This document shows, piece by piece, positions 43,310-52,870 of a DNA stretch of 64,000 nucleotides. Source of the DNA: Flavobacteriaceae bacterium (GTDB lineage: Bacteria; Bacteroidota; Bacteroidia; Flavobacteriales; Flavobacteriaceae); NCBI GenBank assembly GCA_028284005.1, contig JANQSO010000008.1, forward strand, positions 161,201-225,200. Direction: 5' to 3'. The position numbers and the translations under genes were made by a program. Position 1 is the first letter of the stretch; each line of letters starts with the position of its first letter. The notes under the pieces are model-generated. The model was not told where the DNA came from. It searched no databases and was given only the letters and a program-made list of their open reading frames with translations.

Positions 43310-43807
43310 CTAGTTCTTTTCAAAAGTTAAGAAGTCAGTTCCACCATTTCCACCGCTTACATCTGTGAGCTCTATTTTATTAGCGGTTACGGAAATAATA
43401 TCCCAGTCATCATTTAGGTCTTCAAAGTCATTTGTGTCCGGAACCGGAAAAAAGATATTGAAATCATCGTCATCGGTTGAATTACCATCATCGTCACTCG
43501 ATGAGTTGCTACTATCGTCCAAAACCGACCAAGTACCACTAACTGTTGTATTCCCATTTATTGCAATTAAGCTTCCATCTTCTTTAAATGTAAAAGCATA
43601 TCCGCTAAAGTTATTGGTTTCATCTTGGTCGGTATCAAAGAAGTAGGTAATTGTCCATGTTCCATTTTTTGCAATAGCTGCTACCTGATCTGCGCTTGTT
43701 TCATTAGCGGTATTGGTATTATTCGAGGTTTCATCTTTCGAGCAAGCTACTAGAATAATAGCAGCTGTTATTGCAGTAAAAGCCATATTTAAGATTCTGT
43801 TTTTCAT
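43310..43807 (-). CDS. Single-module lipocalin-like lipoprotein
   Basis: 165 aa. The signal peptide ends in ILVACSKDE, a lipobox (Cys at about 22). One lipocalin-like module follows: GTWTITYFFDTDQDETNNFSGYAF, then GTWSV, an Asp/Ser-rich insert (about 100-120), and DDWDIISVTANKIELTDVSGG ending TDFLTFEKN. The same module occurs three times in the adjacent larger lipoprotein, so it arose by duplication. It lies 24 bases downstream of that gene. Probably anchored in the outer membrane; ligand unknown. Confidence 0.78.
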   Translation of the reverse strand: MKNRILNMAFTAITAAIILVACSKDETSNNTNTANETSADQVAAIAKNGTWTITYFFDTDQDETNNFSGYAFTFKEDGSLIAINGNTTVSGTWSVLDDSSNSSSDDDGNSTDDDDFNIFFPVPDTNDFEDLNDDWDIISVTANKIELTDVSGGNGGTDFLTFEKN

Positions 43808-43831
43808 ATCCTATTTTTTAGTTATTAATTA

Positions 43832-45619
43832 TTATTGTTTCTCAAATACTAAAGTATCGGTTCCTCCTCCTCCACCGCTGACATCTTGAAGTTCAACACG
43901 GGTTTCGGAAACCATTAGTACGTCCCAATCATCATTAAATTCTTCAAACGGAAAGTCTATACCAAAATCCAATAAGAGTTTATTTCCGGCACTTAGTACT
44001 GACCAGGTTCCATTGTTTATATTACTTCCATTCATTACCACTACTGTACCGGCAACATTAAAATCTAAACTGTAACCTGAGTAATCCCCCGTTTCATCAT
44101 CTCCACTATCGATATAGGAAGACACAAACCATGTCCCGTCCACTAGTACAGTTTCCAGCAACGTTGACCCACCGCCACCGTCATAAGGTTCTCTTTCAAA
44201 GGTTAAAAAGTCTGTAGAGCCATTTCCACCACTTACATCTTTGAGCCTTATGATATCGTTAGTAGCTTCCAGAACATCCCAATCTTCAGCCAATTCATCC
44301 AACGGGATACCGGTACCAAAATTCAAGTTGAGTTCCAAATCTGTCTCATCTCCGGAAGAAATAGACCAGGTACCATTGGTTGTACCGTTCAAATCGGTTG
44401 CTGTTGCCGTATTATCACTTGCATATCTAAAGACAAAATCTATATAGTCTGCTGTCTCATCTTCATCATCAAAATAATACGTTATATACCAATCCCCGTT
44501 TGTAAGAGCAGCCACCAATTCTGTATCATCTATGCCTCCCCCTCCATCTGAGATGCAATCGCTTTCAAATCGTAATCTGTCATCACCCAATCGAAGGTCA
44601 ACTTTACTCTCTCCGGGTTGTTGTTCGATCTCGTGCAAATTCCATTGATCATTGAAGTCTGGTAAATCCGGGATGTTAATAGTTACGGTAATATTATTTC
44701 CATCTCCCGTGCTTTCCCACGTACCGCTGGAAGTATTAGTTCCATACTCAACTGTTATTGTTCCCGCAGCATCAAAATTAAAGACATATCCAACATAGAT
44801 ATCTTCAAGATCGTTATCATCACGTTCCAATTTATCAACCATCCAATCATCACATCCTGTTAGAATATCCTCCAATTGCTGTGTTGTACAATTGTCGCAA
44901 TCATCATCATTAGGATCATTATCATCATCTTCATCACAAGCATCAATAGCACTTAAGATCACGCTTTCTAATTCTGAAAAATCATCGATCTGTACTGTTG
45001 TTCCATCCCAAAGAATTACAGTAATTGGGAAATCAAAAGTAACTATGGTATCTACATCTATATCTTCGAGAAAATCAAACAATTCTTCATCATTGTTGAT
45101 CACAATCGTATCGATCAATTCGTTATTCTGGTTAAAAATTGAAGCAGTAATCGGATACTGAATATCAACACACTCAATATCATCATCGCCATTGCTTTGA
45201 TCCGGGCATTGTAAAGCTGCTGCGTTCAATTCTGCCTGACTGTTAATTACAACTTCAGAATAATCATCCAGAATAATAGTTATTGGGAAAATAATCTCCA
45301 AGGTATCGACATCATCGGTGAATTCATCAAAAATATCTTCTATAATGTCAATATCGTCTTCATTTTCAATGACCACTTCTATACCGTTAGCAATTACGGT
45401 GACCGGTAATTTAATGTCAAAGCAACTTGCTCCGTCAATAATGTTGTCATAGGAACCATCGTTGGTTACAGTACGTTGTAGTAGGTTGGCAATTGTAGAG
45501 TTAACTCCCAATACGTTTTCATCTGGCAGTTCTATTATCTCCATGTCTTCAGTACGACAAGAAAACAGGACAGTTGAAAGTAATAAGAGTAATCCGAATT
45601 TTTTAATAATTGATTTCAT
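43832..45619 (-). CDS. Asp-rich lipoprotein with repeated lipocalin-like modules
   Basis: 595 aa from the ATG at 45617-45619, chosen because it gives a clean signal peptide and lipobox (TVLFSCRTE). Two similar acidic modules come first (about 45-205, each with a PITVIL-like strand). A Cys/Asp-rich linker follows, then three lipocalin-like modules (about 245-365, 370-485 and 490-595), the last two ending DVSGGxGxTD(F/T)L(T/V)FE. The protein is very acidic, which could mean metal (calcium) binding. It is divergent from the ECF sigma operon and may be controlled by it. Confidence 0.78.
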   Translation of the reverse strand: MKSIIKKFGLLLLLSTVLFSCRTEDMEIIELPDENVLGVNSTIANLLQRTVTNDGSYDNIIDGASCFDIKLPVTVIANGIEVVIENEDDIDIIEDIFDEFTDDVDTLEIIFPITIILDDYSEVVINSQAELNAAALQCPDQSNGDDDIECVDIQYPITASIFNQNNELIDTIVINNDEELFDFLEDIDVDTIVTFDFPITVILWDGTTVQIDDFSELESVILSAIDACDEDDDNDPNDDDCDNCTTQQLEDILTGCDDWMVDKLERDDNDLEDIYVGYVFNFDAAGTITVEYGTNTSSGTWESTGDGNNITVTINIPDLPDFNDQWNLHEIEQQPGESKVDLRLGDDRLRFESDCISDGGGGIDDTELVAALTNGDWYITYYFDDEDETADYIDFVFRYASDNTATATDLNGTTNGTWSISSGDETDLELNLNFGTGIPLDELAEDWDVLEATNDIIRLKDVSGGNGSTDFLTFEREPYDGGGGSTLLETVLVDGTWFVSSYIDSGDDETGDYSGYSLDFNVAGTVVVMNGSNINNGTWSVLSAGNKLLLDFGIDFPFEEFNDDWDVLMVSETRVELQDVSGGGGGTDTLVFEKQ

Positions 45620-45731
45620 GGGCGTAATTTTAATTTCTATGTATTTATCCATAAAACAATTTAATCATTAAATCTCCTGAACTTTTTTTAATTTTTTATT
45701 TATAGCTTTATCTTCATCTAAAAATTATCCA

Positions 45732-46256
45732 TTGGAAGAAGAGCTACATAAAGATATTTGCGATAAGAAGATTTTTTCTATTGTTTATGAAAAGCATTCG
45801 CAAGATCTGCATGATTTCCTGTACTACAAGTATGGAGAACAATTTAATCCCAATGATAAGATGCAGGACGCTTTTGTTAAGTTATGGGAGAATTGTAAGA
45901 AGGTGGCTTTGAGTTCTGCCAGATCATTCTTATTTACCGTAGCAAACAATATGGTGCTTAATGATATCAAACATAAAAAAGTAGTACTTCGGCATGAAAA
46001 AATAAAACCGAAAGATTACACCCATGAGAGCCCTGAATTCATTTTGGAGAAAGAGGAGTTTTTACAACAATATCAGAAAGCATTGAGTAATTTGACAGAA
46101 GATCAACGTGTAGCATTTTCGTTAAGTAAGATCGAAGGTAAAAAACACGCTGAAATTGCAGAAATGCTGGGGGTTACTAAAAAAGTAGTGGAATATCGTA
46201 TTTACAGTGCCTTCAATAAGCTAAAAGCTGAACTTAAAGGTTTTAAAATAAAATAA
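45732..46256 (+). CDS. FecI-like ECF RNA polymerase sigma factor
   Basis: 174 aa starting at TTG (45732-45734); no ATG fits the frame upstream. Region 2 reads FNPNDKMQDAFVKLWENCKK and region 4 FSLSKIEGKKHAEIAEMLGVTKKVVEYRIYSAFNKL, typical of Bacteroidota ECF factors. It is followed by a FecR-type anti-sigma gene and a TonB-dependent receptor with an STN domain: a cell-surface signalling trio in which receptor occupancy releases the sigma factor. Its targets may include the receptor operon and the divergent lipoproteins. Confidence 0.92.
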   Translation: MEEELHKDICDKKIFSIVYEKHSQDLHDFLYYKYGEQFNPNDKMQDAFVKLWENCKKVALSSARSFLFTVANNMVLNDIKHKKVVLRHEKIKPKDYTHESPEFILEKEEFLQQYQKALSNLTEDQRVAFSLSKIEGKKHAEIAEMLGVTKKVVEYRIYSAFNKLKAELKGFKIK

Positions 46257-46300
46257 GGAGATTTGTCAACTTAGTTGTTTTATTAGTAAGAAGGAAATTT

Positions 46301-47209
46301 ATGGAAAAAGATTACTTAATAAAGAAATGGCTAACCAATGATCTAACCAAAGCCGAACAAAAGGCCTTTGAATCGTTGGAAGACTATGACTTACATATTG
46401 ATATAATTGAAAATGCCCGCTATTTTAAAGCTTCTCATTTTTCTAAAGCAGATGGTTTTGAGAAATTAGATGAAAGGTTGGTCAATGCTTCTCCGGTGAA
46501 AAAAATAAACTGGATACGACCATTAATGCGTATTGCGAGTGTGTTTATTGTTGGAATTGGTATTTATTTCCTATTCTTCTTTAATTCTCTAACCCATATT
46601 GAAACGATCGCTTCCGAAAAAACAACCATAGAGCTTCCCGATAGTTCGTCAATAACATTAAACGCTCTTTCAAAAATTAGCTATAATAAAAGTAGATGGA
46701 ATTCTAACCGGGAAGTGAAATTGGATGGTGAAGCCTTCTTTAAGGTTGCCAAAGGTGAAGTTTTTGATGTGGTAACATCAGATGGTACCGTTTCTGTCTT
46801 AGGAACGCAATTCAATGTAAAACAACGGGAAAATTATTTTGAAGTTGTATGCTATGAAGGTATCGTACAAGTTACTTCAGGAGAAAATACAAAAAAATTA
46901 TTGGCTGGAGACACCTTTAGAATTCATGATGATATCTTTTCTTTCAGTAGCACTTCATTTCAGTATCCGCAATGGACTGATAATATTAGTAACTTTAAGT
47001 CTGTTCAGTTTAGTGAAGTAATAGAAGAGTTAGAACGACAATACAATATAACCGTTCAATTTAATAACCCCAAATTAAATCAGTTGTTCACCGGGGGCTT
47101 TGTTCACAATGACCTCGACAATGCTTTACGATCGATTTCAGAACCTCTAGGATTGACCTACAAGATAGAATCGTCAAATCAAGTGCGTTTACTCGATCGT
47201 GAACAATAA
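46301..47209 (+). CDS. FecR-family anti-sigma factor
   Basis: 302 aa. A cytosolic N-terminus (1-68) holds the sigma-binding region (LIKKWLTNDLTKAEQKAFE). One membrane segment follows (about 70-92, RIASVFIVGIGIYFLFFF). The periplasmic FecR domain (about 95-200) contains ELPDSSSITLNALSKISYN and VLGTQFNV, and a DUF4974 tail (about 230-300) ends the protein. It transmits the receptor signal to the ECF sigma factor. The receptor's GTG start lies 11 bases inside its 3-prime end, so the two are translationally coupled. Confidence 0.93.
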   Translation: MEKDYLIKKWLTNDLTKAEQKAFESLEDYDLHIDIIENARYFKASHFSKADGFEKLDERLVNASPVKKINWIRPLMRIASVFIVGIGIYFLFFFNSLTHIETIASEKTTIELPDSSSITLNALSKISYNKSRWNSNREVKLDGEAFFKVAKGEVFDVVTSDGTVSVLGTQFNVKQRENYFEVVCYEGIVQVTSGENTKKLLAGDTFRIHDDIFSFSSTSFQYPQWTDNISNFKSVQFSEVIEELERQYNITVQFNNPKLNQLFTGGFVHNDLDNALRSISEPLGLTYKIESSNQVRLLDREQ

Positions 47210-49709
47210 AGTTTACTATATATTACTTGTTGTACTTTTTTCGTTTAATTACGATATAAAAGCTCAGGACCCAAAGGTTGAAATACCCTTGAGTGACGTA
47301 TTGAATACTCTCGAAAAAAGGTATGAATACAGATTTAACTATGTAGAAAACACAATTCTTGGAATAGATGTCATTCCGCCAAGTGAAAGTCTGTCTATTA
47401 AAGAAGCAATAGATTACTTACAAGTTCAAACCAATCTTGTTTTTAATTTTCTGGAGGGTAATTTTATTTCAATCAATAGAAATAATGATCTTATTCTTTG
47501 TGGCTACCTCAAAGATAAAGATACTCAAAGCCCGTTAGCTTTTGCTACCATCCAGGGAAAACAAAAATCCACAATTAGTAATGAGAATGGCTATTTTGAA
47601 CTAAAGGTGAATTCGATAAATGAAGAAATTACCATCCGGTTCCTGGGATACAAATCTATCTATCGTCAATATAAGTTCTTCAAAACCGATTCTTGTAACC
47701 CTATATACCTATTAGCCGAACAACAAGCTTTGAACCAGGTGATCCTGTCAAACTATCTGGTAGAAGGAATTAACAAATTAAGTACCGGTGATCTTGAAAT
47801 AGATTTTAAAAAGTTTAATATTCTCCCCGGACTCATTGAAGCAGACGTTCTTCATTCAGTTCAGGCATTTCCGGGAGTTCATAGTATAAATGAAACAGTA
47901 TCCAATATCAATATACGCGGGGGAACACACGATCAAAATTTGATTCTTTGGGATGATATCAAAATGTACCAATCCGGACATTTCTTTGGCCTTATTTCTG
48001 CGTTTAATCAACAGATCACACATAAGGTCTCACTTTTTAAAAATGGGACGAGTACAGACTATTCCGACGGGGTTTCCGGTACTATTGCCATGCAAACAGA
48101 CCAGAGGGTAAATCAAAAATTCAAAGGAAATATTAGTTTCAATCTTATTGATGCCAATGCTTTTACAGATATCCCAGTAGGCAAAAAGTCCTCTGTACAA
48201 ATTGCTGCCCGTAAATCACTCAATGACTTTGTAAGCACACCTACTTACAAGGAATATTTCAGTAGGATCTCCCAAGACACCGAATTGGAAAACAATAATA
48301 TCCTGGTTTTAAATACTGACCAGCAATTTGATTTTTATGACACATCTCTTCGATGGATCTACCGTCCAGGTGAAAAGGACGTCATAAGATTTAATTTTAT
48401 TAACATCAACAATGAATTGATCTTTAATGAAAATGCAACTGTAGACAATCAAGAAAAATCAAGAGAAAGTAGTGTAAAACAAAATAGTATTGCAGGCGGA
48501 ATCTTCTACCAACGAAAGTGGAACGATAATTTTCAAACTACGCTTCAGGTCTATGAGACCGATTATAAATTAAAGGCCATAAATGCAAATCTGTTCGAAT
48601 CGCAACGATTTTTACAGGAAAACGTGGTTTCTGAAACCGGTGCACGAATTAAGTCAAGCTATCATCTAAATGATCGGTTTATTTTGCACACCGGGTACCA
48701 GTTTATTGAAACTGAGGTAACAAATCTGGATGATGTAGACGTTCCGTTAATACGGACTTTAATTTCGGATGTGGTTCGTACCCATAGTGGTTTCAGCCAA
48801 ATAGATTTTAGGTCAAATAATAAGCAGACTAATTTGGCAGTAGGATTTCGTTATAACTATCTGGATAAATTCAAAAAACACATTTATGAGCCCAGATTAA
48901 GTTTTTATCAAAAATTTTTGGAATACTTCGGCTTCGAGATATCGGGTGAATTTAAGCATCAGACAGTATCCCAGGTAATTAATTTCCAAAATGATTTTCT
49001 GGGGGTAGAAAAAAGACGCTGGCAAATGTCTAATAATGAAGATATTCCTGTAATAGAGAGTAAACAGGCTTCTATAGCACTTAATTACAGTCAAAAGGGG
49101 TGGTTATTTAGTACGGAAGGATATTACAAAAACGTCGATGGGATCACTACTCAAAGTCAAGGCTTTCAAAATCAATATGAGTTTGTGAAAACAGATGGAA
49201 AATATGAAGTTATTGGTGTTGACATGTTAGTTAGAAAGCGATTTAGAAATATAAACCTATGGCTTAGTTACTCTATTATGGATAACGAATATATGTTTGA
49301 GGACCTGCCTGAACAACGCTTTCCAAGTAATTTGGACATTTCTCAAGCTGTAACTTTTGGAACCACGTATAAACATAAGGGTTTCAAATTTTCGGCAGGA
49401 TTGAATTGGCACACAGGAAAACCTACCACAAGACCGGTTTTGAACAATGAAATTGTCGAAGAAGAAATTAACTACAACGCTACTAATTCTTCAAGATTAG
49501 AAGATTATTTTAGAATAGATGCTTCAATGATCTATGAATTTAAAATTGAAAATGTAACTGCAAATATTGGTGCCTCCGTATGGAATGTTATTGATAATGA
49601 AAATGAGATCAATAATTATTATAGAATTAATGAAGACAATATGGCTCAGGAGTTTGTCCAAAACGCCTTGGGTTTAACTCCAAATGTTGTAGTGAGATTT
49701 TATTTCTAA
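47199..49709 (+). CDS. TonB-dependent receptor with STN signalling domain
   Basis: 836 aa from a GTG start. A signal peptide (1-22) is followed by an STN domain (about 30-90) that contacts FecR, a carboxypeptidase-regulatory-like domain (about 105-185, GYLKDKDTQSPLAFATIQG), a plug domain (about 195-320, NINIRGGTHDQNLILWDDI) and a 22-strand barrel ending in the outer-membrane signal VRFYF. It imports an unknown ligand across the outer membrane with TonB energy; no SusD partner is present. The final 69 bases recur at 52871-52939. Confidence 0.92.
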   Translation: MNNKVYYILLVVLFSFNYDIKAQDPKVEIPLSDVLNTLEKRYEYRFNYVENTILGIDVIPPSESLSIKEAIDYLQVQTNLVFNFLEGNFISINRNNDLILCGYLKDKDTQSPLAFATIQGKQKSTISNENGYFELKVNSINEEITIRFLGYKSIYRQYKFFKTDSCNPIYLLAEQQALNQVILSNYLVEGINKLSTGDLEIDFKKFNILPGLIEADVLHSVQAFPGVHSINETVSNINIRGGTHDQNLILWDDIKMYQSGHFFGLISAFNQQITHKVSLFKNGTSTDYSDGVSGTIAMQTDQRVNQKFKGNISFNLIDANAFTDIPVGKKSSVQIAARKSLNDFVSTPTYKEYFSRISQDTELENNNILVLNTDQQFDFYDTSLRWIYRPGEKDVIRFNFININNELIFNENATVDNQEKSRESSVKQNSIAGGIFYQRKWNDNFQTTLQVYETDYKLKAINANLFESQRFLQENVVSETGARIKSSYHLNDRFILHTGYQFIETEVTNLDDVDVPLIRTLISDVVRTHSGFSQIDFRSNNKQTNLAVGFRYNYLDKFKKHIYEPRLSFYQKFLEYFGFEISGEFKHQTVSQVINFQNDFLGVEKRRWQMSNNEDIPVIESKQASIALNYSQKGWLFSTEGYYKNVDGITTQSQGFQNQYEFVKTDGKYEVIGVDMLVRKRFRNINLWLSYSIMDNEYMFEDLPEQRFPSNLDISQAVTFGTTYKHKGFKFSAGLNWHTGKPTTRPVLNNEIVEEEINYNATNSSRLEDYFRIDASMIYEFKIENVTANIGASVWNVIDNENEINNYYRINEDNMAQEFVQNALGLTPNVVVRFYF
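49641..49709 (+). repeat. Direct repeat copy 1: 3-prime end of the TonB receptor gene
   Basis: The last 69 bases of the receptor gene (ATGGCTCAGG to TAA) recur at 52871-52939 with only four differences, all transitions. Homology starts and stops abruptly. Together they bracket a 3.2-kb segment of four unrelated genes. Confidence 0.92.
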
Positions 49710-49805
49710 TGCTAGCCCGGCACTTCCCGAAAAAATAGTTCTGCACGTATGGACTAATATATCTTCATTGATATCTAATACGATAATATAAGCTTCATTA
49801 ATTCT
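49703..49805 (-). pseudogene. Remnant of a second fibre-like surface protein gene
   Basis: About 100 bases match the region 42484-42590 inside the fibre-like gene (both minus strand), roughly 80% by eye, including CGGCACTTCCCGAAAAAA. The minus-strand frame encodes NEAYIIVLDINEDILVHT then TIFSGSAG, against NEAYIAGLDTNEDVLVHT then TIFSGSAG. There is no intact start or continuation. The homology begins exactly at TTTCTAAT, which also forms the stop of the receptor gene: a microhomology junction. Confidence 0.8.
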
Positions 49806-49842
49806 ATAATATTGCAACGTGAAGATAAAGAGGTAAAAGCTT

Positions 49843-50319
49843 TTATTTAACCATAACAATATGTGAACCAAATTGAATCCAACCAGCCCTTTCTTTCCTG
49901 TATAGGTCTAAAGATCTGTATTTCACCGTTACACTAGCTTGCGGCCGTTCAGGAATCTTATATTGCGATGAGGCAATATAAAACACAAAAGCAATATTAC
50001 CAGAGAATTTAATTTCAAACTCATCAAATTTATATGATAACATATGATATTTCTCTAAATTTTCGGGAACATCACTCATATATTCTGCAATTCCTTGAAT
50101 TAATGAAGTACTCTTATTTTTATAACCTATCCAATCTTTGCTATGAGTTGACCTCATTTTTTCAACATCCTTATCAATTACCGCCTGAAATATACTCTCG
50201 ACGTGAGATTTAATTGCTTTCTTATCTTCTAATTGAGCAATGTCTGTGAATTGAGGTTGAGCAATACTTTGAATTGAAAAAAGAATTACTATTTGTATTA
50301 TAAGGTTTATTCTTTGCAT
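49843..50319 (-). CDS. Exported SnoaL/NTF2-like protein
   Basis: 158 aa with a signal peptide (1-20, SIAQP). The rest is one NTF2/SnoaL-like cone-barrel: a first helix pair (AIKSHVESIFQAVIDKDVEKMRSTHSKDWIGY), a middle helix (IQGIAEYMSD) and beta strands ending RSLDLYRKERAGWIQFGSHIVMVK. The fold serves many small-molecule-binding roles or isomerases; no specific function can be assigned. It lies inside the repeat-flanked 3.2-kb segment. Confidence 0.75.
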   Translation of the reverse strand: MQRINLIIQIVILFSIQSIAQPQFTDIAQLEDKKAIKSHVESIFQAVIDKDVEKMRSTHSKDWIGYKNKSTSLIQGIAEYMSDVPENLEKYHMLSYKFDEFEIKFSGNIAFVFYIASSQYKIPERPQASVTVKYRSLDLYRKERAGWIQFGSHIVMVK

Positions 50320-50445
50320 AACTTAAGATTTATACTATGAAATAATATTTGATCGTAGACTTAATTAGAATAGATTCTATTAAACTTAAATGCTTTGGTT
50401 CAAAAGAATGGTAACACTAATTGTCTTTGGACTTAGCTTTAGGAA

Positions 50446-50874
50446 TCAATTTTTATTTTTCCATAAAACGCTAAGAAGTTTCCACTCTCCATTATATTTG
50501 ATTAAATGGAGGTAATCAACAAACTGAAATGACTCTGCTCGAACGACAGCAATTGTCTGGTTGTATATGTCAAGTATCTTGTATGAATGATTCAGGCTAT
50601 CGCGCGATTCTTTCTTACCATATCCTGCTTCCGTATATTCCATCATTTGATCTTTATTGGTATGATAGAGGCTACTTTCCCCAGATTCCGTCTCAAACAT
50701 TATAGTTTTTCGGAGCTCCGGATGAAGTGCTTTTGACATTCTTACTGTATCTCCGTCATACCAACCCTCAAAATAATCCTTTGCAGTTTCTATTATTTTA
50801 TCTTCTTCTTGAGAGAAACATTTCAGAGTTAATAATGTTAATCCTATGGTTGCATATAAGAGTAGTCTATTCAT
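50446..50874 (-). CDS. Exported NTF2-like protein (putative lumazine-binding type)
   Basis: 142 aa with a signal peptide (1-21, KCFSQ). AKDYFEGWYDGDTVRMSKALHPELRK (about 31-56) and the closing IAVVRAESFQFVDYLHLIKYNGEWKLLSVLW are typical of the lumazine-binding_2/NTF2 group of Bacteroidota. It is a second NTF2-fold protein next to the one at 49843, though the two are too different for a recent duplication. Function unknown. The region 50875-51051 upstream shows nothing further. Confidence 0.78.
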   Translation of the reverse strand: MNRLLLYATIGLTLLTLKCFSQEEDKIIETAKDYFEGWYDGDTVRMSKALHPELRKTIMFETESGESSLYHTNKDQMMEYTEAGYGKKESRDSLNHSYKILDIYNQTIAVVRAESFQFVDYLHLIKYNGEWKLLSVLWKNKN

Positions 50875-51051
50875 ACCATAAATCTAGTCCAATTTATATC
50901 TTATTCAAAATAGAATTAAACTCATCAATTAATACCAAAATAAGCATTATTTAAAAATCACTTCAGATCATTTAGTATATCTGCTGTTGTAAGTAGGCAT
51001 AATACTCTTTCCTGTTTTTCTTCTAAGTTATTAATGTTCAAGTTCATATTT

Positions 51052-51858
51052 TCATGAAATATTAAACTCTATTTCACCTTTCATATAAGTAACAGCCTTT
51101 CCATTAATCTTAACCCTTTCTTCCTCTAGCGAACAAAATAAATTTCCTTTTCTAGATGAGAGTTGTCGAGCATTTAACCGAGACTTTTTGAGTCTCTTTG
51201 TCCAATACTCCATTAAAGTTGTATGAGCAGAACCTGTCACTGGATCTTCATTAATTCCAGATTGTGGAGCAAAATATCTTGATACAAAATCGACTTTTTT
51301 ACTACCCATACCTGAAACAATCAAACCTCTTGCATCTGGTAATCTTGATATAGCATCTAAATTAAAATCTAAATTTTCTACTGTTTGTTGATTTTCCACT
51401 ATCGCTAAATAATCAATTCTTCCTTTAAATACTTCCAATACTTCTATTGTATTAAAACAATCATAAACTTTTTTAACATTAACTACTTTTTCTATTTTAT
51501 CGCGTGGAAAATCTAACGTTAATGAATTATCCTTCTCTTTAAAAACTTTAAGAATTCCCCTGAATTTTGATTCAAATGCTATTAAATTTATTGTCGGATC
51601 TATATAATTGAAAATTACATGGGCAGATGCTAATGTAGCATGACCACATAATTCAACTTCAACTTTTGGGGTAAACCACCTAATTTGATATTTGTTATTC
51701 TTGTATCTTACAAAAGCAGTTTCTGCTAAGTTATTCTCAGCTGAAATATTTTGCATTAATTCAGTAGGCAGCCATTCATTTGTAATAATAACCGCGGCAG
51801 GGTTTCCTTCAAACAACTTGTTAGTAAATGTATCAACCTGGTATATACATAATTTCAT
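51052..51858 (-). CDS. PhzF-family isomerase
   Basis: 268 aa. The N-terminus YQVDTFTNKLFEGNPAAVI and the conserved SAENNLAETAFV (catalytic Glu near residue 45) together with VELCGHATLASAHV (about 70-83) define the PhzF/DAP-epimerase-like fold. GSAHTTLMEYW is the matching second-half motif. Members catalyse isomerisations such as the trans-2,3-dihydro-3-hydroxyanthranilate step of phenazine synthesis, but no phenazine genes are here, so the substrate is unknown. Divergent from a LysR-type regulator with a 102-base gap. Confidence 0.92.
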   Translation of the reverse strand: MKLCIYQVDTFTNKLFEGNPAAVIITNEWLPTELMQNISAENNLAETAFVRYKNNKYQIRWFTPKVEVELCGHATLASAHVIFNYIDPTINLIAFESKFRGILKVFKEKDNSLTLDFPRDKIEKVVNVKKVYDCFNTIEVLEVFKGRIDYLAIVENQQTVENLDFNLDAISRLPDARGLIVSGMGSKKVDFVSRYFAPQSGINEDPVTGSAHTTLMEYWTKRLKKSRLNARQLSSRKGNLFCSLEEERVKINGKAVTYMKGEIEFNIS

Positions 51859-51960
51859 AAACTAAATTATAATTGAATTATTAATTTTTTAAAAGTATTA
51901 TATTTATTCTTATAACAGAAATGCTATTTTTGTTTAGTTTTAATATTTAAAAAAGTATTA

Positions 51961-52836
51961 ATGAAATTACGGCATTTAAAATGTTTTATGGTTTTATCAG
52001 AAGAGCTGCACTTTAGTAAAGCAGCAGAAAAACTTTATATAGGACAACCTCCTCTTAGTCGAACAATAAAAGAACTTGAGAATGAGCTTGGCGTAAAACT
52101 CTTTGATAGAAATAAAAGAAATGTGAAACTCACTCCTTGTGGAGAATTTCTTAAAGCTGAAGGAAGTAAGTTATTTTCTAATATTGAAAATATAAAAACT
52201 CAATTAAAAATTATAGATGAAGGGAAATCAGGACAGTTAAAAATTGGATATGTGGGAGCTGCAATGCACTCAATTTTACCAGATTTATTGATAAATCTCA
52301 GAGAGAAAATGGACATCACCACTATTTTGTATGAAATGAATAATGACGACCAAATTCAGGCAATTAAGTCAGAACAGATTGACATCGGTTTTCTACGAAG
52401 TGCTCCACATACTAATGAACTTTCTATCATACCAATTTTAAAAGAAACTTTTTCTCTAATTCTTCCTCTTAACCATCCGTTGGCAAATCATAAAAAGATC
52501 AACATAAAAGACTTAGCTAAAGAACCATTTATTAGTCTAAATTATCAATGTGCCCCTGCATTAATTGACAAAATTATGAACATCTGCTTGCAAAAAGGAT
52601 TTGCTCCAAAGATAGCCCACGAAACAAGCCAAATCAATTCAATCATTAGACTTGTAGAAAGTGGGCTTGGTTATTCCATAGTTCCAACTAGTGTAAAAAC
52701 AGTATATAGTTTAAATGTTAAGTTTATTGAAATCAATAGCGTAAAAGAAAAAGCAGAGTTACTTCTGTTGCATTTAAAGAATATGTCTCCATTAGTACAA
52801 AATTGTATTAATATTATTCTAGAAGACGAATATTGA
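51961..52836 (+). CDS. LysR-family transcriptional regulator
   Basis: 291 aa. The N-terminal HTH (1-60) reads MKLRHLKCFMVLSEELHFSKAAEKLYIGQPPLSRTIKELE, the textbook LysR pattern. The effector-binding domain (about 90-285) starts GQLKIGYVGAA and includes RLVESGLGYSIVPTS. Its divergent position implies that it controls the PhzF gene, and the AT-rich 51859-51960 spacer would hold the operator. Both genes lie within the repeat-flanked segment and may have arrived together. Confidence 0.93.
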   Translation: MKLRHLKCFMVLSEELHFSKAAEKLYIGQPPLSRTIKELENELGVKLFDRNKRNVKLTPCGEFLKAEGSKLFSNIENIKTQLKIIDEGKSGQLKIGYVGAAMHSILPDLLINLREKMDITTILYEMNNDDQIQAIKSEQIDIGFLRSAPHTNELSIIPILKETFSLILPLNHPLANHKKINIKDLAKEPFISLNYQCAPALIDKIMNICLQKGFAPKIAHETSQINSIIRLVESGLGYSIVPTSVKTVYSLNVKFIEINSVKEKAELLLLHLKNMSPLVQNCINIILEDEY

Positions 52837-52870
52837 TCATTCAAAATAAAAATCACTATACAAAGAAGGA

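Noticed and set aside
49674..49871. 65-codon minus-strand frame as a real gene
   Set aside because: Its middle is a fragment of the fibre-like gene and its ends are unrelated, overlapping the receptor and NTF2 genes; treated as a remnant.
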